A stretch of 64,000 nt of DNA from DATLLN01 sp963720885 (GCA_963720885.1 CAVRGW010000005.1:682001-746000), one strand, 5' to 3'. Counted from the stretch's first letter, positions 25,533 through 30,950 are shown. The notes: generated from the letters alone by a model not told the origin. Numbers and translations: made by a program.

Positions 25533-25916
25533 TCAGGTCCACCAATCCTTGGCGGACTGGCCGTCGCCGCCCTCGGGCCGGTCGCTGGCGACCGCAAGCA
25601 GTTCCAGGCCGTCCGCGCCGGCGGCGAAGCCGCGGATCGTGCTGGGCGCGACGCGGACGACGTCCCATTGCTTAACCTCCATCACGTCGTCGTTCAGACG
25701 CACCTTGCCCGACCCGCCGAGCACGACGTAGACCTCCTCCTGCTCCCGGTGGCTGTGGCCGTCGGTGGGCTGGAAGTTGGGCGGGTAGCGGAAGTGGCTG
25801 ACGCCGAGGTGCTCGGAATCGATGTGGCTGCGCGCGAACCGCGCGTCGACGCCGGCGGCCTTGGCCTGGGCCGAGTTGTCGAGCTCGAGCAGGTTCACCT
25901 TCGAATAGGCGGACAT
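25533..25916 (-). CDS. Cupin domain protein
   Basis: 127 residues, single cupin barrel. Metal-site residues are visible in the first motif DGHSHREQEEVYVVLGG (His, His, Glu) and the second motif region DVVRVAPSTIRGF, where the usual His is replaced, so metal binding may rest on three residues. The C-terminus LLAVASDRPEGGDG is typical of small cupins of unknown function. It converges with the GNAT gene, with one base between the stops. Confidence 0.83.
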   Translation of the reverse strand: MSAYSKVNLLELDNSAQAKAAGVDARFARSHIDSEHLGVSHFRYPPNFQPTDGHSHREQEEVYVVLGGSGKVRLNDDVMEVKQWDVVRVAPSTIRGFAAGADGLELLAVASDRPEGGDGQSAKDWWT

Positions 25917-26190
25917 ATGGGCCTTTCGGTCGCGGATGGCGGTGACGTTCGCGGCGAGATCCTAGCCAAACCGCTTGCGTCCGCAACCGTGTGTTCGGCC
26001 CGGTCGAACGCGCGAGCTGCGCCGACGGCGTGCTTCGGGTGATGGACGCGGCGACCGGCCGGCCGGTCGCGGACGCGCCCTCGGAGACCCGAGCACCGCC
26101 CGGCCGACGATGCCCCGCCTGTCGGTCGTCGTCGGCACCCACGCGGCGCTCTTCGTCCCCGGCGAGCGACTGGTCTGCCTCGCCCCACGC

Positions 26191-26222
26191 TCTGACCCGG
26201 GTCTGACCCGGGTCTGACCCCG
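26191..26222. repeat. Tandem 11-base GTCTGACCCGG repeat
   Basis: Three consecutive units of TCTGACCCGGG with an 11-base period, the last ending in CCCC. It is the same core as the GGGGTCAGACCCC palindromes elsewhere in the window, here on the opposite strand. Confidence 0.75.
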
Positions 26223-26393
26223 CTTGGGCCACGATTGCGTGCCAACTTGCCGGCGAGTTGCGCGTTTCCGCCGGCTCTGCGGCGGCCGCGGTGACGTCCG
26301 CCGGGAATACGGGGCGAAGCGGTGCCGTTCGGTATGTTGGACGCGTGGATCGGCACGGATCGATGACGCGTTGTGCGTGAAGTCTTCGTCAAG

Positions 26394-26418
26394 CGGGGTC
26401 AGAGCGGGGTCAGACCCC
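26394..26418. repeat. GGGGTCAGA...GGGGTCAGACCCC repeat
   Basis: A half-site CGGGGTCAGAG directly followed by a full GGGGTCAGACCCC palindrome. It sits 22 bases upstream of the -35 box of the small RNA gene at 26475. Confidence 0.7.
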
Positions 26419-26439
26419 AAATGAATTTGCGACGACGTG

Positions 26440-26468
26440 TTGCACTTCCGTGTGCGGTAGTGTATGTT
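26440..26468 (+). promoter_or_regulatory. Strong sigma70-type promoter of a small RNA
   Basis: TTGCAC at 26440-26445, a 17-base spacer, then TATGTT at 26463-26468. No ribosome-binding site or credible reading frame follows, and a T-rich terminator lies about 160 bases downstream, so it should drive a non-coding transcript. Confidence 0.65.
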
Positions 26469-26474
26469 GTGTAA

Positions 26475-26635
26475 CCAATGAGGTTTTGTATCCCTACACC
26501 GCTCGAAGCCGCCGGGTCGCATCGCGATCAGGCGACGCTTCGGCCGAAGGAGGCCCTCAGCTAGGAGTCGAGCTACCAAGCTCAGACGACGCACCTGGTT
26601 GAGGGCGGCCCCGCAAGAGGCCGCCCTTTCTTTTT
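26475..26635 (+). ncRNA. Unidentified small RNA, about 160 nt
   Basis: Bounded by the promoter at 26440-26468 and the intrinsic terminator at 26603-26635, with no open reading frame that looks coding. It is the first element of the tRNA/Ro60 island. I do not recognise SRP RNA, tmRNA, RNase P or 6S signatures. As Ro60 proteins bind Y RNAs, this is one candidate for such an RNA, but the classic Y-RNA features were not established. Confidence 0.5.
26603..26635 (+). terminator. Intrinsic terminator of the small RNA
   Basis: GGGCGGCC (26603-26610) pairs perfectly with GGCCGCCC (26619-26626) around an 8-base loop and is followed by TTTCTTTTT. The T-run is unusual for this GC-rich sequence and makes termination convincing. 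Confidence 0.85.
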
Positions 26636-26697
26636 GAGCCATGAGAAAACAGCAACCACATATCGGCAACGAATCGGTCTATAGCATGGATGATGCG

Positions 26698-26840
26698 TAT
26701 ACACCGAGGCCGCCGCATGCTCTTATGCAGCGGTCGTTGCACTACACCTCGTCGCAGACGGGACGGTTCGTGACCTAACACCGGTCGCGTACACCCGGTG
26801 CTGCGATGAGGGCGACCCGAAGGGTCGCCTTCGTTGTTCT
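26698..26840 (+). ncRNA. Possible second small RNA
   Basis: A TATACA box at 26698-26703 without a clear -35 precedes about 100 bases containing an inverted repeat (CGCCGCAT around 26710 with ATGCAGCG near 26725), and the segment ends in a terminator hairpin at 26810-26840. No coding frame is credible. The end (GATGAGGGCGACCC) resembles the end of the first small RNA (GTTGAGGGCGGCC), hinting at related elements. Confidence 0.3.
26810..26840 (+). terminator. Hairpin terminator before the tRNA run
   Basis: GGGCGACCC (26810-26818) pairs with GGGTCGCCT (26822-26830), one G-T pair, with a 3-base GAA loop, followed by TCGTTGTTCT. It probably separates the small-RNA unit from the tRNA cluster. Confidence 0.65.
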
Positions 26841-26843
26841 GCA

Positions 26844-26891
26844 AGCCCTCCCAGGTGGGAGACGTTCGAGGTTCGAGTCCTCGATGGGCTA
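26844..26891 (+). other. 48-base tRNA-like element without anticodon arm
   Basis: A perfect T-arm (CGAGG, TTCGAGT loop, CCTCG at 26867-26883) is followed by GGGCT, which pairs with AGCCC at 26844-26848. Between them lies only a CTCCC/GGGAG hairpin with a 4-base loop. Acceptor, one short arm and T-arm are present; D- and anticodon arms are missing. It is either a tRNA relic or a tRNA-mimicking module such as Y RNAs carry. Confidence 0.45.
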
Positions 26892-26922
26892 TCCGGGTGA
26901 ACCCTGGCGCTGCTGGGGAGGA

Positions 26923-27053
26923 CTCGCACAGTGCCGCAAGGCGTGCGGGGGCCGGGCTCGAGCGAGCCCGGTCGGCAGTCGGAGACCGAGCGGGAGAGAC
27001 AGCCCGCGAGGCTCGGCGCCGACGACTGAGAGGGAACTGGAGCTGTGTGCGAG
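26923..27053 (+). ncRNA. Candidate structured RNA closed by a long-range helix
   Basis: CTCGCACAG (26923-26931) can pair with CTGTGTGCGAG (27043-27053) apart from a 2-base bulge, closing a 130-base domain. Inside are GCC-GCAA-GGC (26933-26942, a GNRA-type loop) and CCGGGCTC-GAGC-GAGCCCGG (26952-26971, 8 perfect pairs). No reading frame is credible. Its place just before the tRNAs of a Ro60 locus makes a Y-RNA-like role worth testing. Confidence 0.4.
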
Positions 27054-27080
27054 AGCGTGAAGACATTGGTTTTTCGACGC

Positions 27081-27155
27081 TCCGGGATCGTCTAACCGGT
27101 AGGACGCTGGGCTCTGACCCCAGAGATGGTTCGGGTTCGAATCCCTCTCCCGGAA
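27081..27155 (+). tRNA. tRNA-Gln(CTG)
   Basis: First canonical tRNA of the array. Acceptor TCCGGGA/TCCCGGA, discriminator A, anticodon stem CTGGG/CCCAG with loop CTCTGAC. T-loop TTCGAAT. No encoded CCA. Confidence 0.92.
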
Positions 27156-27161
27156 TCGCCT

Positions 27162-27235
27162 AGGCCAGGTAGGAGAGCGGCGCATCTGCCGGGCTGCAAC
27201 CTCGGAGACGCGGGTTCGAGTCCCGCCCTGGCCTC
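27162..27235 (+). tRNA. tRNA-Cys(GCA)
   Basis: Acceptor AGGCCAG/CTGGCCT, anticodon loop CTGCAAC on CCGGG/CTCGG (one G-T pair). T-arm CGGG-type with TTCGAGT loop. The discriminator is C, whereas U73 is the common cysteine identity base. Confidence 0.88.
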
Positions 27236-27240
27236 TCCAT

Positions 27241-27314
27241 GGAGCGGTAGCTGAGCACGGTTCAAGCGCCGGGTTGAAGCCCCGGAGACCCAGGTTCGAT
27301 CCCTGGCCGCCCCA
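27241..27314 (+). tRNA. tRNA-Phe(GAA)
   Basis: Anticodon loop TTGAAGC on CCGGG/CCCGG, T-loop TTCGATC, discriminator A. The acceptor GGAGCGG/CCGCCCC has an A-C mismatch at the third pair. Confidence 0.88.
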
Positions 27315-27327
27315 CTCTCGACAGCTT

Positions 27328-27412
27328 GCGGACGTGCTTGGAACAGGTAGACAGGCGCGGCTCAGACCCGTGTGGGAGCAATCCCGTGGGAGTTCGACTC
27401 TCCCCGTCCGCA
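27328..27412 (+). tRNA. tRNA-Leu(CAG)
   Basis: 85 nt, type II with a long variable arm (TGGGAG..CCCGTG). Acceptor GCGGACG/CGTCCGC, anticodon loop CTCAGAC, T-loop TTCGACT, discriminator A, as expected for leucine. Confidence 0.92.
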
Positions 27413-27431
27413 CTCAACGACGCACCACCCC

Positions 27432-27501
27432 GGGATCGTGTTGTGGGCAACCGGCCGGCCTTGCACGCCGCGCCGCGAGGGTTCGACTCCCTCCGGTTCC
27501 A
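27432..27501 (+). tRNA. tRNA-Ala(TGC), compact
   Basis: Only 70 nt with a very short D-arm (GTTG-TGGG-CAAC). Acceptor GGGATCG/CGGTTCC keeps the G3-U70 alanine identity pair. Anticodon loop CTTGCAC; the first anticodon-stem pair is a C-C mismatch. Discriminator A. Confidence 0.8.
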
Positions 27502-27507
27502 TCACCT

Positions 27508-27582
27508 ACCCCCGTAGCTCAGACGGAGCAGAGTGCCGCGCTTCGAACGCGGAGGTCGCAGGTTCGAGCCCTGCCGGGGGTA
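27508..27582 (+). tRNA. tRNA-Arg(TCG)
   Basis: Acceptor ACCCCCG/CGGGGGT, anticodon loop CTTCGAA on CCGCG/CGCGG, T-arm GCAGG/CCTGC, discriminator A. D-arm of ordinary size. Confidence 0.92.
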
Positions 27583-27606
27583 CCACTTATCCACACAGAC
27601 AACCAT

Positions 27607-27690
27607 GGGAAGGCACCGGGCACTGGCGAGCCCAACCGGCTGTAACCCGGCCGCCTCTCGGCTGTGGCGGTTCGACTCCGTCCCTTCCCA
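27607..27690 (+). tRNA. tRNA-Tyr(GTA)
   Basis: 84 nt, type II variable arm as in bacterial tRNA-Tyr. Acceptor GGGAAGG/CCTTCCC, anticodon loop CTGTAAC on a 4-bp stem with a mismatched first pair, T-loop TTCGACT, discriminator A. Confidence 0.88.
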
Positions 27691-27697
27691 CTGACAC

Positions 27698-27772
27698 ACG
27701 CCCGTAGCTCAGCACGGAGGAGCACCGCCCTGCGACGGCGGAGGGACGCTGGTTCGAATCCAGCCGGGCGTA
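27698..27772 (+). tRNA. tRNA-Arg(GCG)
   Basis: Acceptor ACGCCCG/CGGGCGT, anticodon loop CTGCGAC on CCGCC/GGCGG, T-loop TTCGAAT. Bacteria normally read CGU/CGC with an inosine-modified ACG anticodon; a G34 version is unusual. Confidence 0.9.
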
Positions 27773-27782
27773 TCCGATCGAC

Positions 27783-27853
27783 GGCGAGCGGAGCCTGGGG
27801 CTCGGCAGGTTTCATACGCCTGCGCCAAGCTGGTTCGACTCCGGCGCTCGCCA
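27783..27853 (+). tRNA. tRNA-Met(CAT), elongator-like
   Basis: 71 nt. Acceptor GGCGAGC/GCTCGCC with a G1-C72 pair, so not an initiator. Anticodon loop TTCATAC on CAGGT/GCCTG. A lysidine-modified Ile2 tRNA cannot be excluded. Discriminator A. Confidence 0.85.
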
Positions 27854-27855
27854 CT

Positions 27856-27927
27856 GTGACCGTGGTGTAGCGCGCAGCATTCGGGGTTGTGAGCCCCGCG
27901 GCGCGGGTTCGAGTCCCGCCGGTCACC
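27856..27927 (+). tRNA. tRNA-His(GTG), lacking encoded G-1
   Basis: Acceptor GTGACCG/CGGTCAC, discriminator C, anticodon loop TTGTGAG on CGGGG/CCCCG. The base at position -1 is T, not the G that bacterial tRNA-His normally carries. The following CCA (27928-27930) may be encoded or coincidental; no other array tRNA has it. Confidence 0.88.
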
Positions 27928-27936
27928 CCAACACCG

Positions 27937-28008
27937 AGGGGGCGAGCCTCCGGCAGGCCGCCGGGTTTCCAACGCCTGAGCGTTCGGGTTCGACTCCTGA
28001 CGCCCCTG
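27937..28008 (+). tRNA. tRNA-Trp(CCA), extra G in acceptor
   Basis: Anticodon loop TTCCAAC, T-loop TTCGACT, discriminator G. The 3' strand CGCCCCT calls for AGGGGCG, but the sequence has five G (27938-27942) rather than four. Removing one G restores the usual A1-U72 tRNA-Trp acceptor, so a homopolymer insertion error is likely. Confidence 0.88.
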
Positions 28009-28013
28009 CTCAC

Positions 28014-28086
28014 GGACGCATAGCTCAGCGGGATGAGCGCTCGCGTGACATGCGAGAGGCCCCTGGTTCGATCCCAGGTGCGTCCA
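28014..28086 (+). tRNA. tRNA-Val(GAC)
   Basis: Acceptor GGACGCA/TGCGTCC, anticodon loop GTGACAT on CTCGC/GCGAG, T-arm CCTGG/CCAGG, discriminator A. Ordinary D-arm. Confidence 0.92.
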
Positions 28087-28090
28087 TCGA

Positions 28091-28164
28091 GGCCGAGTAG
28101 CTCAGTCGGGATGAGCGCCCTGTCCACATCGGGGAGGTCGCAGGTTCGAACCCTGCCTTGGCCA
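28091..28164 (+). tRNA. tRNA-Val(CAC)
   Basis: Acceptor GGCCGAG/CTTGGCC, anticodon loop TCCACAT on CCCTG/CGGGG, T-arm GCAGG/CCTGC, discriminator A. Second valine isoacceptor of the array. Confidence 0.92.
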
Positions 28165-28168
28165 TTCA

Positions 28169-28243
28169 CCGCGCGTAGCTCAGCTGGATCAGAGCGCCCC
28201 GCTCCTACCGGGGAGGCCGCACGTTCGACTCGTGCCGCGCGGA
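28169..28243 (+). tRNA. tRNA-Arg(CCT)
   Basis: Acceptor CCGCGCG/CGCGCGG, anticodon loop CTCCTAC on CCCCG/CGGGG, T-arm GCACG/CGTGC, discriminator A. Third arginine isoacceptor. Confidence 0.92.
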
Positions 28244-28246
28244 TCG

Positions 28247-28337
28247 GGAAGGACCAGCCGACAGCCGGCGCCGGCCGCGGTCTCGAAAACCGTCGGGCGC
28301 ACATCGCGCCGTGGGAGTTCGACCCTCCCTCCTTCCG
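28247..28337 (+). tRNA. tRNA-Ser(CGA)
   Basis: 91 nt with a long variable arm. Acceptor GGAAGGA/TCCTTCC, anticodon loop CTCGAAA on GCGGT/ACCGT, T-loop TTCGACC, discriminator G as in serine tRNAs. Starts 3 bases after the preceding tRNA. Confidence 0.92.
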
Positions 28338-28341
28338 CTTT

Positions 28342-28412
28342 GGAGCCGTGATGTACAGGCCGCATAGCGAGCTCTTACCTCGCCTGAGTGGGTTCGATTC
28401 CTACCGGCTCTA
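28342..28412 (+). tRNA. tRNA-Lys(CTT)
   Basis: 71 nt. Acceptor GGAGCCG/CGGCTCT with G1-U72, anticodon loop CTCTTAC on GCGAG/CTCGC, T-loop TTCGATT, discriminator A. D-arm reduced. Confidence 0.88.
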
Positions 28413-28416
28413 TCCC

Positions 28417-28488
28417 GCCCCGGTCGTCTACTGGCACAGACACCTCTCTGTCGAAGAGGAGATCGGAGTTCGATTCTCCGTCGGGGCG
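28417..28488 (+). tRNA. tRNA-Asp(GTC)
   Basis: Acceptor GCCCCGG/TCGGGGC, anticodon loop CTGTCGA on CCTCT/AGAGG, T-arm CGGAG/CTCCG, discriminator G, the aspartate identity base. Confidence 0.92.
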
Positions 28489-28502
28489 CTCGATCGTTCC
28501 TT

Positions 28503-28573
28503 TCCCAGCTCGTCCAACGGCAGGACGCCGCCCTGTTAAGGCGGTCATGGGAGTTCGAATCTCTCGCTGGGAG
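28503..28573 (+). tRNA. tRNA-Asn(GTT)
   Basis: Acceptor TCCCAGC/GCTGGGA, anticodon loop CTGTTAA on CCGCC/GGCGG, T-loop TTCGAAT, discriminator G, as expected for asparagine. Confidence 0.92.
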
Positions 28574-28581
28574 CTGCTCAT

Positions 28582-28655
28582 GCGCGGCTGGGGTAGGTGG
28601 CCTGCCCGTCGGTCTGATATGCCGAAGGTTCGTGGTTCGATTCCACGGCCGCGTA
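28582..28655 (+). tRNA. tRNA-Ile(GAT)
   Basis: Acceptor GCGCGGC/GCCGCGT with G1-U72, anticodon loop CTGATAT on TCGGT/GCCGA, T-arm CGTGG/CCACG, discriminator A. Confidence 0.88.
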
Positions 28656-28663
28656 CTCATCCT

Positions 28664-28736
28664 GGCTCCATCGGCTAGCTGGTCAGGCCGCCGCCCTCTC
28701 AAGGCGGAAACCGGGGTTCGAGTCCCCGTGGAGCTA
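28664..28736 (+). tRNA. tRNA-Glu(CTC)
   Basis: Acceptor GGCTCCA/TGGAGCT with G1-U72, anticodon loop CTCTCAA on CCGCC/GGCGG, T-arm CGGGG/CCCCG, discriminator A. Confidence 0.9.
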
Positions 28737-28747
28737 CTGCACACATT

Positions 28748-28820
28748 CGGGCCGTGGTGTTCAACGGCAGCACCCCTGCTTCGGGAGCAGGAGGCGGAGG
28801 TTCGAGTCCTTCCGGCCCGA
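28748..28820 (+). tRNA. tRNA-Pro(CGG)
   Basis: Acceptor CGGGCCG/CGGCCCG, anticodon loop TTCGGGA on CCTGC/GCAGG, T-loop TTCGAGT, discriminator A. Last canonical tRNA before the Ro60 gene. Confidence 0.92.
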
Positions 28821-28825
28821 CTGAT

Positions 28826-28886
28826 CTCGCGGGCCGACGCGCGCCGGTTATCTGGCACACACGAGGTTCGACCCCTCGACCCGGGC
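28826..28886 (+). other. tRNA-like element just upstream of Ro60
   Basis: A perfect T-arm (CGAGG, TTCGACC, CCTCG at 28862-28878) is followed by ACCCGGG. A 5' partner CTCGCGG at 28826 pairs only if one base is skipped. Between them, GCCG/TGGC closes a 6-base loop, but no 7-base anticodon loop can be drawn. It may be a degenerate tRNA, a tRNA with an insertion error, or a tRNA-mimicking RNA that Ro60 could bind. Confidence 0.4.
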
Positions 28887-29055
28887 AGCAACGCCAAGCT
28901 CGGGGTCCGGCAGGCACCCCATGACCGCGAGATCTGACACCGCCTGTGCGCGGGCCGCCGCGAGCTGGTTACCGCCTGTCAAGCGAAAAGCCCCAGTCCG
29001 CACACCCATGACCGCGCACCCACTTCCCCACCCGACGTCCGAAAGGAGGATCGTC

Positions 29056-30717
29056 ATGTCGTACCTGACCCGTTTCATCACCCGTCCGGTGCCGCAGCGC
29101 GAGCAGCTGCGCGCCGACCAGACGGCCAACTCGGAGGGCGCATTCGTCTGGGAGATCGACCGCTGGACGCGCCTGCGCCGTTTTCTGATCCTCGGATCGG
29201 AGGGCGGATCGTTCTACGCCGGCGAGCGCGAGCTGACCCGCGAGAACACGGCGGCGCTGGACGAGTGCATCGCCGAGGACGGTGTCCGCACCGTGGCCGA
29301 GATCCTCGCGGTCTCGACGGCGGGCCGCGCGGCCAAGAACGATCCGGCCGTGTTCGCCCTGGCCCGCTGCGCGGCAGCGCCGGACCTGGCGACCCGCCGT
29401 GCTGCGGTGGACGCGCTGCCGAAGGTGTGCCGCACGTCGACACACCTGTTCCAGTTCGTCACGTTCACGCGAGCGTGGCGCGGCTGGGGCCGCTCGCTGC
29501 GCCGTGCCGTCGGCGCGTGGTACGCCGCACAGCCGGCCGACCGGCTGGCGTACCAGGCGGTCAAGTACCGCCAGCGCGACGGCGTCACGCACCGCGACGT
29601 GCTGCGGCTGGCCCACCCGGCCGCAGCGGTGACCGCCGGCAACCCGACGCTGGACGTCTCGGCCGAGCAGGCGCGCCTGTTCGAGTGGATCGTCCGCGGA
29701 GGCAACACCGACGGTATGCCGCGACTGGTCGAGGGCTTCGCCCGCGCCCAGGCCGCAACGTCAGCTCGCGAGTCGGCCGGGCTCGTCCGCGAGTACGGCC
29801 TGCCGCGCGAGGCCGTCCGCCCGGAGCACCTGACCGAGGCGGCGGTCTGGGATGCGCTGCTCGAGCGCATGCCGATGACGGCGATGATCCGAAACCTGGC
29901 GACCATGACCCGCATCGGGCTGATCGCCCCGGGGTCGGATGCCGTGGCGGCGGTCTGCCGCGAGCTGGGCGACGCGGAGCGCATCCGCGCAGCCCGCATC
30001 CACCCGATCACGCTGCTGGTCGCACAGCGCACCTACGCCCTCGGGCGCGGTCTACGCGGCACGCGGTCGTGGACGCCGGTGCCGCGCATCGTCGACGCGC
30101 TCGACGAGGCGTTCTACCTGGCGTTCGGCAACGTCGAGCCGACCCGCAGGCGACTGCTGCTGGCGCTCGACGTGTCCGGATCGATGGTGGCGACGATCGG
30201 CGGGATCCCGGGCCTGTCGGCACGGGAGGCCTCGGCCGCGATGGCGCTGGTCACCCTGGCATCCGATTCGGATGCCGAGGTGGTCGGTTTCCACGCCGGG
30301 CGGGGTGGGTGGACCGCCCGCACGCGGGGCCGCTTCGCCGGCCGCGCGGACGGGCTGACGCCGCTCCCGCTGTCGGCGCGTCAGCGCCTCGACGACGCGG
30401 TGCGCCGCGTCGCCGACCTGCCGTTCGGCGGGACGGACTGCGCCCTGCCGATGCTCTACGCAACGGAGCGCGGCCGGGCGATCGACACGTTCGTGATCTA
30501 CACCGACTCGGAGACCTGGGCGGGTGACATCCACCCGGCCGAGGCGCTCCGCCGCTACCGCCTGGCAACCGGCATCGCGGCACGCCTGGTCGTGGTCGGA
30601 ATGGTCGCGAACCGGTTCACCATCGCCGATCCGCGCGACGCGGGCATGCTCGACGTCGCCGGGTTCGACACCTCCACCCCGGAGGTGATCGCCGGGTTCG
30701 CCCGCGGCGAGCTGTAG
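29056..30717 (+). CDS. rsr: Ro60/Rsr ribonucleoprotein (TROVE domain plus vWA)
   Basis: 553 residues. The N-terminal two thirds is the all-helical HEAT-like TROVE ring (FVWEIDRWTRLRRFLILGSEGGSFY at the start, LVREYGLPREAVRPEHL and MPMTAMIRNLATMTRIGL in the middle). The C-terminal third is a vWA domain with intact MIDAS: DVSGSM at about 372-377, GGTD near 458 and YTDSE near 483. Ro60 proteins bind Y RNAs and misfolded RNA ends and work with exonucleases in RNA quality control. The ATG has AAAGGAGG 7 bases upstream. It sits between tRNA-Pro and tRNA-Gly of the array on the same strand. Confidence 0.93.
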   Translation: MSYLTRFITRPVPQREQLRADQTANSEGAFVWEIDRWTRLRRFLILGSEGGSFYAGERELTRENTAALDECIAEDGVRTVAEILAVSTAGRAAKNDPAVFALARCAAAPDLATRRAAVDALPKVCRTSTHLFQFVTFTRAWRGWGRSLRRAVGAWYAAQPADRLAYQAVKYRQRDGVTHRDVLRLAHPAAAVTAGNPTLDVSAEQARLFEWIVRGGNTDGMPRLVEGFARAQAATSARESAGLVREYGLPREAVRPEHLTEAAVWDALLERMPMTAMIRNLATMTRIGLIAPGSDAVAAVCRELGDAERIRAARIHPITLLVAQRTYALGRGLRGTRSWTPVPRIVDALDEAFYLAFGNVEPTRRRLLLALDVSGSMVATIGGIPGLSAREASAAMALVTLASDSDAEVVGFHAGRGGWTARTRGRFAGRADGLTPLPLSARQRLDDAVRRVADLPFGGTDCALPMLYATERGRAIDTFVIYTDSETWAGDIHPAEALRRYRLATGIAARLVVVGMVANRFTIADPRDAGMLDVAGFDTSTPEVIAGFARGEL

Positions 30718-30720
30718 CCC

Positions 30721-30751
30721 GGGTGGGGCGTGGAGCCACCACGCCCCACCC
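30721..30751 (+). terminator. 13-bp hairpin after Ro60
   Basis: Arms 30721-30733 and 30739-30751 pair perfectly over 13 bp with a 5-base loop, starting 3 bases after the Ro60 stop. There is no T-run, and the next tRNA begins 6 bases later, so it may be a processing or stability signal rather than a full stop. Confidence 0.6.
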
Positions 30752-30756
30752 ACCCT

Positions 30757-30830
30757 GCGGCCGATGCTCGACCGGTAGAGCAGCAGCCTTCCAAGCTGAC
30801 ATAGAGAGGGTTCGAGTCCCTCCGGCCGCT
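30757..30830 (+). tRNA. tRNA-Gly(TCC)
   Basis: Acceptor GCGGCCG/CGGCCGC, discriminator T (the glycine identity base), anticodon loop CTTCCAA on a 4-bp stem with a mismatched outer pair, T-arm GAGGG/CCCTC. Lies directly downstream of Ro60. Confidence 0.88.
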
Positions 30831-30834
30831 TCCC

Positions 30835-30904
30835 GCCCGTCTGGTGTACCGGCCGCACGCCACCTTCGTACCGTGGAAGACCAGTTCGACTCTGGTGATG
30901 GGCT
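30835..30904 (+). tRNA. tRNA-Thr(CGT)
   Basis: 70 nt. Acceptor GCCCGTC/GATGGGC, T-arm ACCAG/CTGGT, anticodon loop TTCGTAC with a C-C mismatch at the loop-closing pair. Discriminator T. It supplies the only threonine acceptor in the array. Confidence 0.8.
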
Positions 30905-30915
30905 CTGACCTCAGG

Positions 30916-30950
30916 AGCGCCCCTTCCGAGCATGCCTCGGGCGGGGCGCT
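30916..30950 (+). terminator. Hairpin closing the tRNA/Ro60 island
   Basis: AGCGCCCC (30916-30923) pairs with GGGGCGCT (30943-30950), with an inner CCGAG/CTCGG stem, followed by TCGCTG. It begins 11 bases after the last tRNA and probably ends the island's transcription. Confidence 0.6.

Larger units (their letters stand above)
25917..26439. other. Non-coding stretch before the RNA island
   Basis: About 520 bases in which I see no convincing gene on either strand; open frames here are short and Arg-rich. It holds the two GGGTCTGACCC-type repeat clusters at 26191-26222 and 26394-26418 and leads into the small-RNA promoter at 26440. Confidence 0.5.

Noticed and set aside
26475..26635. The small RNA as SRP RNA, tmRNA or RNase P RNA
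   Set aside because: The conserved tetraloop/asymmetric loop of SRP RNA, a tag frame with tRNA-like ends, and RNase P core motifs are all absent; size also does not fit tmRNA or RNase P.
26844..26891. A normal tRNA at this place
   Set aside because: Only 48 bases separate the acceptor halves, with no anticodon or D-arm, so it is reported as tRNA-like only.
27081..28820. Regular GGTTCGA repeats every 75-85 bases, resembling a CRISPR array
   Set aside because: The repeated bases are T-loops of tRNA genes; each unit folds as a tRNA and the intervals are not constant spacers.
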